NCBI GenBank assembly: GCA_934317205.1
Contig: CAKREL010000074.1
Location: 1-11,268, forward strand
Length of the DNA: 11,268 nucleotides
Direction of reading: 5' to 3'
Origin: an uncultured Eubacterium sp.
GTDB lineage: Bacteria; Bacillota; Clostridia; Lachnospirales; Lachnospiraceae
Positions 6,351 through 11,268 of the stretch are shown here, piece by piece; within the stretch, counting starts at the first letter, position 1, and every line of letters begins with the position of its first letter. The translations under genes were made by a program, and so were the position numbers. The notes beneath the pieces were generated by a model. That model had not been told where the DNA came from, did no database searches, and was given only the letters and a program-made list of their open reading frames with translations.

Positions 6351-6381
6351 TTTACATCATACTGATGCAAACTGCTTTTTT
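6340..6381 (-). terminator. intrinsic terminator after pfkA
   Basis: Arms 6347-6359 and 6363-6375 pair over 13 bp (two G-U pairs) around a 3-base loop and extend into an A-run/T-run of 6-7 bases on both sides. On the minus strand the stem ends GC followed by seven Ts. It lies about 100 bases past the pfkA stop. The symmetrical A and T runs mean it could also stop plus-strand transcription. Confidence 0.93.
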
Positions 6382-6396
6382 CTCATTTTTTCTACA

Positions 6397-6476
6397 GTTC
6401 ACTATATTCAGCTAATCCCTCATGCCGGCATGATCATTATCTGAATATATGTGATAAATATATGTGACGAGTGAAC
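6397..6476. repeat. complex dyad with 13-bp tandem repeat in the pfkA 3' region
   Basis: Several nested elements occupy the gap between the pfkA stop and its terminator. CATGCCGGCATG (6421-6432) is a perfect 12-bp palindrome. TATATTCAG (6403-6411) and CTGAATATA (6441-6449) form flanking 9-bp arms. GTTCACT (6397-6403) and AGTGAAC (6470-6476) are an outermost 7-bp pair. AATATATGTGATA (6444-6456) is followed directly by AATATATGTGACG (6457-6469), a tandem repeat matching at 11 of 13 positions. The function is unknown; a protein-binding site or an mRNA 3' structure are both possible. Confidence 0.7.
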
Positions 6477-6481
6477 TTCAT

Positions 6482-7456
6482 TTAGATAGAAAGGTTCTTT
6501 CCTACATTAAACTGGTAATCGGAAATATGCTTCTCCATAGCCAGCGCCTCATCCACATCAAAGTCTACAAACTTACCATCTTTGTAAGCAACAACACGGT
6601 TGCTCTTTCCTTCACAAAGAAGATCCACGGCATAAGCTCCCATGGTAGAAGCATATACACGGTCTTTACATGTCGGGCTTCCGCCACGCTGCATGTGACC
6701 AAGGATCGTTGCTCTGGTCTCCATTCCTGTCGCAGCCTCAATACGTCTTGCTAAAGAGGTTGAATGTCCGATTCCTTCTGCATTAATGATAATATAATGT
6801 CTCTTTCCACGTTTACGGTTTGCAATGATGTTATTGACGATCTTCTGCTCATCAAAATCATATTTCTCCGGAATGAGTACCTGCTCAGCACCGTTTGCCA
6901 AACCACACCACAGTGCGATATATCCTGCATCACGTCCCATTACCTCAATGATACTGCAGCGCTCATGGGAAGATGCTGTATCACGGATCTTGTCAATGGC
7001 TTCCATTGCTGTATTGACGGCTGTATCAAAACCAATCGTATAATCCGTACAGGAAATATCAAGGTCAATGGTTCCTGGGATACCGATTGTATTAATTCCC
7101 TGTGCAGCCAGTTTCTGTGCACCACGGAAGGATCCGTCACCACCGATTACGATGATTCCTTCAATTCCATGCTTTCTGCACATCTCTGCACCAAGTTTCT
7201 GTCCTTCTTCGGTACGGAACTCCGGACATCTTGCTGTCTGAAGTATTGTACCACCTCGCTGGATGATATCGGACACATCTTTTGCTTCCATATCCACGAT
7301 ATCCTCAGCGATTAATCCTGTGTAACCTCTTCTAATACCCTTTACTTTTTTTCCCTTTGAGATTGCCTGACGCACTACCGCACGGATAGCTGCATTCATA
7401 CCCGGTGCATCACCACCGCTTGTTAATACACCAATTGTCTGTATTTCCTTAGCCAT
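6482..7456 (-). CDS. pfkA: ATP-dependent 6-phosphofructokinase
   Basis: A 324-residue glycolytic kinase converting fructose 6-phosphate to fructose 1,6-bisphosphate, of normal length for the bacterial homotetramer. The N-terminal nucleotide loop is GVLTSGGDAPGMNAAIR (9-25). IGGDGSF (104-110) carries Gly108, the position that is Asp in pyrophosphate-using enzymes, so ATP is the expected donor. Substrate motifs MGRDAGYIAL (173-182) and HMQRGGSPT (254-262) are intact. The catalytic loop reads PGTIDLDI (127-134): the base Asp131 and Asp133 are present, but the residue between them is Leu rather than the usual Asn. AGGAGG is 7 bases before the ATG. It lies 65 bp downstream of dnaE, a neighbour pairing also seen in Bacillus, and has its own promoter and terminator, so it can be expressed independently. 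Confidence 0.97.
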   Translation of the reverse strand: MAKEIQTIGVLTSGGDAPGMNAAIRAVVRQAISKGKKVKGIRRGYTGLIAEDIVDMEAKDVSDIIQRGGTILQTARCPEFRTEEGQKLGAEMCRKHGIEGIIVIGGDGSFRGAQKLAAQGINTIGIPGTIDLDISCTDYTIGFDTAVNTAMEAIDKIRDTASSHERCSIIEVMGRDAGYIALWCGLANGAEQVLIPEKYDFDEQKIVNNIIANRKRGKRHYIIINAEGIGHSTSLARRIEAATGMETRATILGHMQRGGSPTCKDRVYASTMGAYAVDLLCEGKSNRVVAYKDGKFVDFDVDEALAMEKHISDYQFNVGKNLSI

Positions 7457-7506
7457 GACAAAACCTCCTAAATCTGTATCATTTTCATTTTCCTCATGTT
7501 GTTACT

Positions 7507-7535
7507 ATTCTAAACTTTTTTTCACATTTTTTCAA
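7507..7535 (-). promoter_or_regulatory. candidate pfkA promoter overlapping the dnaE 3' end
   Basis: On the minus strand TTGAAA (7530-7535) is followed by 17 bases, rich in A-tracts, and TAGAAT (7507-7512). The -35 lies in the last codons of dnaE and the spacer contains its TGA stop. The predicted start near 7500 gives a leader of about 44 bases. No terminator is visible after dnaE, so pfkA could also be read from the dnaE transcript. Confidence 0.6.
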
Positions 7536-10500
7536 TGGACTTTTCCAAAACTTTGACATTTTTTTCACCAACTTTTTCATTTAGCTCATTTACAAGCTCA
7601 TTATTGGCAAAAACAGTCATATTTGTACCAAGTCTTTTCATTGCTCGTTCTTTTGCCAGGTAAATAACAACAAAATCCTTTCCATCTGACCCAGACAACA
7701 ATTCCATGATTTCATTTTCCATGCTTTCAAAAACATCTTTGTCCTCAAACTGAATCCAAAGTTCCCGTCTGGCATCCTCAAAAGAATATATTTTTTCAGA
7801 GATCAGCTTTCCATTTTTCTCTTCCTCTGCAGACACACGACCACGGATAAAGACCTTCTGCTCTTCCTGCATCAACAGATGATAGCGCTCATAATCTTTT
7901 GGAAACACAATGACTTCAATACTGCCATACAGATCCTCTACTGTCAGAAAAGCCATTGCCTTATTATTTTTTGTATATTTCACTGTTTTAGCTGTGATAA
8001 TACCGCCAATCATGACTTTTTCTCCGTCATTTACCCCGCAGGCAAGACCTGTTTCTTCATCCAATACGAAATCGCCGGTCGTCTTTGTAATGTTTTTCCG
8101 CCATTTTGCTTCATATTCCTGAAGAGGATGCCCGCTGACATAGATACCGAGCACTTCCTTTTCCATAGCAAGCAATTCTTCTTTGGTAAACTCTCCACAA
8201 TTTGGCAATCGTATTTCAAACTGCTTCTTCTCCTCCGGTGCGACCATATCAAACAGGGAAATCTGTCCTGCCATGGTTGTCTTGCGGTCATTTGCAATCT
8301 GATCCATCAACTGTCCATACACCTGCATAAACTGCTTTCGCGTACCACCAAGTCCGTCAAAGGCGCCGCCTTTGATAAAGTTTTCCACCGCCCGACGGTT
8401 CATCTCCTTGCCGGTCATACGCTCAATGAAATCCTTCAGCGATTCAAATCTGCCATTTTCCTCCCGTTCCTGAACCAACGCATCAATCACCGGCCGTCCG
8501 ATGCTCTTGATGGCAGACAATCCATAACGGATATCCTGGCCGGATACAGAAAAGCCTGCATATCCGTCATTCACATTCGGTGGCAATACCGCAATCCCCA
8601 TCTGACGGCATACCTGAATGTATTCCGCCACTTTTGTAGAGTTATCTATCACAGATGTCATCAACGCAGCCATAAATTCTACCGGATAATAATATTTCAG
8701 ATAAGCCGTTTGATAAGAAACAACCGCATATGCTGCCGCGTGTGATTTATTAAAGGCATATTTCGCGAAATCTGTCATTTCATCATAAATCTTGTTCGCT
8801 ATCGCCTCAGAAATACCGTTGGCCACACAGCCCGGAACTCCCTCTTCTTCATTTCCATATACGAAATTCTGCCGCTCCTTTGCCATAACATCCGCTTTTT
8901 TCTTGGACATGGCACGACGCACCAGATCGCTTCGTCCGAGCGTATAGCCAGCCAGGTCACGTACGATCTGCATAACCTGCTCCTGGTAAACAATACAGCC
9001 ATAGGTCGGTGCAAGAATTGGCTCTAGCTGCGGGCAATCGTACATAATGGAATCCGGGTTATTTTTTCCCCGGATATAAGCCGGAATAAAGTCCATTGGA
9101 CCCGGACGATACAGCGAAATTCCCGCAATAATATCCTCCAGGCTCTGGGGTTTTAACTCCTTCATAAAGTTCTTCATACCGGCGCTCTCCAGCTGGAACA
9201 CACCTTCGGTACGACCGGTTCCAATAGAATTGAGCACATCCGGATCATTATAATCAATGTGATCCATATCCAACTCTTTGCCGGTGGAACGTGCCACATT
9301 TTTTACTGCATCCTGAATAACCGTCAACGTGCGCAATCCCAGAAAATCCATTTTTAATAAACCAAGTTCTTCCAGCGTTGTCATTGTAAACTGTGTAGTC
9401 ACAGAACCATCAGAACCCCTGGATAATGGTACATACTCATCCACGGACTTCTGGCTGATCACGACGCCGGCAGCATGCATAGACGTATGCCGGGGCAATC
9501 CTTCCAGACGCAGTGACATGTCGATTAATTTTGTCACCTGCGGATCTGATTCATATAATCCCCGCAATTCTGCATTCATTTTCAAAGCTTTGCTTATAGT
9601 AATCCCGAGTTCATTCGGAATCATTTTTGCAATGCTGTCACACATCGCATAGGGAAGATCCATGACACGGCCCACATCGCGAATGACACCTTTTGCTGCC
9701 ATGGTACCAAAAGTTACAATCTGTACCACACGATCCTTGCCATATTTGCGAACCACATAATCAATGACTTCCTGCCGTCTCTCATAGCAGAAATCCACAT
9801 CAATATCAGGCATGGATACTCGTTCCGGATTCAGAAACCGTTCAAAAAGCAGGCTGTAGCGGATTGGATCCAGCTTTGTAATACCAAGTGTATAAGAAAC
9901 CAGACTTCCAGCTGCACTGCCTCGTCCCGGGCCAACCATAATGTCATTTTCTCTGGCAAAATGAATAAAATCCCAGACAATCAGGAAGTAATCCACATAC
10001 CCCATTTTCTGAATGACGGATAACTCATACTCCAAACGCGGTTTTAACTCCTGTACCCGCTCCGGGGTATAGCGTTCATCCAGACCTTCATAGCATAATT
10101 TATTCAGATATTCCCAGGAGGTATATCCATCCGGCACATCAAATTTTGGCAGTTTTGTCACACCAAATTCAATTTCCACATGACAGCGGTCTGCAATTTT
10201 CTGTGTATTTTCAACCGCTTCCAGCGCATATGGGAAAAGTGCCCGCATCTCTTCCTCAGATTTTACATAATATTGACCACCCTCATAGCGCATACGGTTC
10301 TCATCGCTCAGTTTTTTCCCCGTCTGCAGGCAAAGCAAGATATCATGCGGCTCTGCATCTTTCTCATAGGTATAATGCACATCATTTGTAGCCACCAGAT
10401 CAATGCCAAGCTCCTGATGCATGCGAAGCAGCTGCTGGTTTACCTGCATCTGCTCCGGGATTCCATGATCCTGCAGCTCAAGGAAAAAATTTCCTTTTCC

Positions 10501-10998
10501 AAAACAACTTTCGTATTTTAATGCCGTTGCTTTGGCTTCCTCATACATACCACGAGCCAGATACCGCTGCACCTCGCCTGCCAGACAGGCTGACAGGGCA
10601 ATGATCCCCTCATGGTAAGTCTCCAGAACTTCCATATCCACACGGGGCTTATAATAATAACCATCCACGAATCCTTTTGATACAATTTTCATCAGATTCG
10701 CATAGCCAGTGTTATTCTCTGCCAGCAAAACCAGATGGTAATAACGATCCTCCCCCTTGGTCTGCTCCCGGTCAAATCTTGATCCCGGCGCTACATATAC
10801 CTCACAGCCAAGGATTGGATTGATGCCTGCTTTTCTTGCCGCACGATAAAAATCAATCACGCCATACATAACACCATGATCCGTGATTGCTCCGGCCGTC
10901 ATACCCAGTTCTTTCATCCGGCTGACATACTCTGTAATCTTGTTGGAACCGTCCAACAGACTGTATTCCGTATGGACGTGTAAATGCGCAAATGCCAT
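7522..10998 (-). CDS. dnaE: DNA polymerase III alpha subunit (DnaE type)
   Basis: A 1,158-residue C-family replicative polymerase. The N-terminal PHP domain (about 1-280) has the metal-site motifs HLHVHTEYS (5-13), TDH (39-41), GCEVY (64-68), YYHLV (86-90), DH (177-178) and NDVHY (205-209). The polymerase core has GPGRGSAAGS (356-365), PDIDVDF (397-403) with catalytic Asp400 and Asp402, and the third acid Asp551 in KMDFLGLR, then FAKYAFNKSHAAAYA (744-758). A helix-hairpin-helix region follows (about 800-885), then the clamp-binding peptide QISLFDM (912-918) and an OB fold (about 995-1075). There is no embedded DEDD exonuclease, which separates it from PolC. The ATG at 10998 is chosen because the conserved MAFAHLHVH opening starts there and AGAGGA is 5 bases upstream; an in-frame ATG at 11061 adds 21 atypical residues with poor spacing. 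Confidence 0.97.
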   Translation of the reverse strand: MAFAHLHVHTEYSLLDGSNKITEYVSRMKELGMTAGAITDHGVMYGVIDFYRAARKAGINPILGCEVYVAPGSRFDREQTKGEDRYYHLVLLAENNTGYANLMKIVSKGFVDGYYYKPRVDMEVLETYHEGIIALSACLAGEVQRYLARGMYEEAKATALKYESCFGKGNFFLELQDHGIPEQMQVNQQLLRMHQELGIDLVATNDVHYTYEKDAEPHDILLCLQTGKKLSDENRMRYEGGQYYVKSEEEMRALFPYALEAVENTQKIADRCHVEIEFGVTKLPKFDVPDGYTSWEYLNKLCYEGLDERYTPERVQELKPRLEYELSVIQKMGYVDYFLIVWDFIHFARENDIMVGPGRGSAAGSLVSYTLGITKLDPIRYSLLFERFLNPERVSMPDIDVDFCYERRQEVIDYVVRKYGKDRVVQIVTFGTMAAKGVIRDVGRVMDLPYAMCDSIAKMIPNELGITISKALKMNAELRGLYESDPQVTKLIDMSLRLEGLPRHTSMHAAGVVISQKSVDEYVPLSRGSDGSVTTQFTMTTLEELGLLKMDFLGLRTLTVIQDAVKNVARSTGKELDMDHIDYNDPDVLNSIGTGRTEGVFQLESAGMKNFMKELKPQSLEDIIAGISLYRPGPMDFIPAYIRGKNNPDSIMYDCPQLEPILAPTYGCIVYQEQVMQIVRDLAGYTLGRSDLVRRAMSKKKADVMAKERQNFVYGNEEEGVPGCVANGISEAIANKIYDEMTDFAKYAFNKSHAAAYAVVSYQTAYLKYYYPVEFMAALMTSVIDNSTKVAEYIQVCRQMGIAVLPPNVNDGYAGFSVSGQDIRYGLSAIKSIGRPVIDALVQEREENGRFESLKDFIERMTGKEMNRRAVENFIKGGAFDGLGGTRKQFMQVYGQLMDQIANDRKTTMAGQISLFDMVAPEEKKQFEIRLPNCGEFTKEELLAMEKEVLGIYVSGHPLQEYEAKWRKNITKTTGDFVLDEETGLACGVNDGEKVMIGGIITAKTVKYTKNNKAMAFLTVEDLYGSIEVIVFPKDYERYHLLMQEEQKVFIRGRVSAEEEKNGKLISEKIYSFEDARRELWIQFEDKDVFESMENEIMELLSGSDGKDFVVIYLAKERAMKRLGTNMTVFANNELVNELNEKVGEKNVKVLEKSIEKM

Positions 10999-11268
10999 AT
11001 ATTTCCTCTTTCTATTTCCTTTATCTATCGCAAAACATTTGTTCTCTTGTCTGCTTATCATCTTACCACATTCTATCCTGCTGGAAAAGATACATTTTTC
11101 AACCGAAAAACATTTCCCACTGATCCTTATGCAGATTTGTTACGATTTCATTAATATTACATGGAAACTCTGGACAAACCGGAAGCGGTTTTATAAGATA
11201 AATCAGAACGATATCTTTTCGCATATAGATATCAGAGAGGATTTGGATATTATTATGAAAAAATTTGG
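10999..11268. other. region upstream of dnaE; no gene firmly assigned
   Basis: These 270 bases hold the dnaE leader and an unresolved edge. On the minus strand a frame is open from the window edge to a TGA at 11099-11101 (55 codons, ending DQWEMFFG). On the plus strand the exactly complementary frame is open from before 11129 to the edge (for example ATG at 11129, reading MQICYDFINITWKLW). They share codon boundaries, so at most one is likely to be real. Neither has a convincing start signal, and neither contains alanine, which is unusual for coding sequence in this window. The minus frame would be the tail of a gene oriented like all the others. A weak extended -10 (TGGTAAGAT, 11060-11068) could serve dnaE but lacks a good -35. 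Confidence 0.3.

Noticed and set aside
6397..6476. Insertion sequence ends or integration site
   Set aside because: The repeats are inverted and direct but very close together, there is no transposase or integrase nearby, and no target-site duplication is evident.
6482..7456. Pyrophosphate-dependent phosphofructokinase
   Set aside because: The donor-specifying motif is GGDG, with Gly108, rather than GGDD, and the loop is PGTID rather than PKTID, so ATP is the expected phosphate donor.
7879..8745. 288-codon open frame on the plus strand
   Set aside because: It lies wholly inside the dnaE HhH/OB-fold coding region on the opposite strand, its translation is rich in Cys, His, Ile and Phe as expected of antisense sequence, and it lacks a ribosome binding site or recognisable motif.
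10999..11061. Longer dnaE start at 11061
   Set aside because: The extra 21 residues do not resemble a DnaE N-terminus and the nearest Shine-Dalgarno-like sequence is badly spaced; the ATG at 10998 has AGAGGA at 5 bases and the conserved HLHVH opening.
1..11268. CRISPR array, phage, toxin-antitoxin or defence island
   Set aside because: I saw no regularly spaced repeats, no Cas, nuclease or toxin-like proteins, and every confidently assigned gene is a core metabolic, replication or translation gene, or an operon partner of one, on the same strand.

Overview
The window reads as a stretch of core chromosome from a low-to-moderate GC Gram-positive anaerobe of the Clostridia, most likely Lachnospiraceae. 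The pointers are the gene order dnaE–pfkA–TrmH-type methyltransferase–small conserved protein–niaR, Shine-Dalgarno sites close to AGGAGG, Firmicutes-type promoters, a DnaE of about 1,160 residues with a complete PHP domain, and a single-domain alarmone synthetase. The family assignment is an inference from gene content, not a database match.

Every gene I can support lies on the minus strand, so transcription runs from high to low coordinates. From right to left: a short unresolved edge region (11062-11268); dnaE; pfkA, with its own promoter overlapping the dnaE stop and a strong intrinsic terminator after it; a three-gene operon of a TrmH-family rRNA/tRNA 2'-O-methyltransferase, an 88-residue conserved protein of unknown function and the NAD-biosynthesis repressor NiaR; a RelP/RelQ-like (p)ppGpp synthetase followed after 24 bp by a short-type S-adenosylhomocysteine hydrolase, ending in a second strong terminator; a TPR lipoprotein directly abutting hflX; and the first 11 codons of a dihydroorotase-like gene (pyrC) at the left edge. 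Five candidate promoters divide the window into five transcription units, plus whatever drives dnaE.

Functionally this is housekeeping: replication (dnaE), glycolysis (pfkA), RNA modification, niacin/NAD control (niaR), stringent-response signalling, the activated methyl cycle (ahcY), ribosome rescue or assembly (hflX) and pyrimidine synthesis (pyrC). I see no CRISPR array, phage, insertion sequence or recognisable defence system, and I do not claim an undescribed system. The points worth a second look are smaller: a PfkA active-site loop reading TIDLD where TIDND is usual; an AhcY whose adenine-pocket residues and missing C-terminal tail suggest the archaeal/Thermotoga-like form and perhaps S-inosylhomocysteine as substrate; an elaborate dyad plus 13-bp tandem repeat in the pfkA 3' region; a methyltransferase leader with a hairpin and an ATG-TAA start-stop element; and a conserved 88-residue orphan protein locked between a methyltransferase and NiaR.
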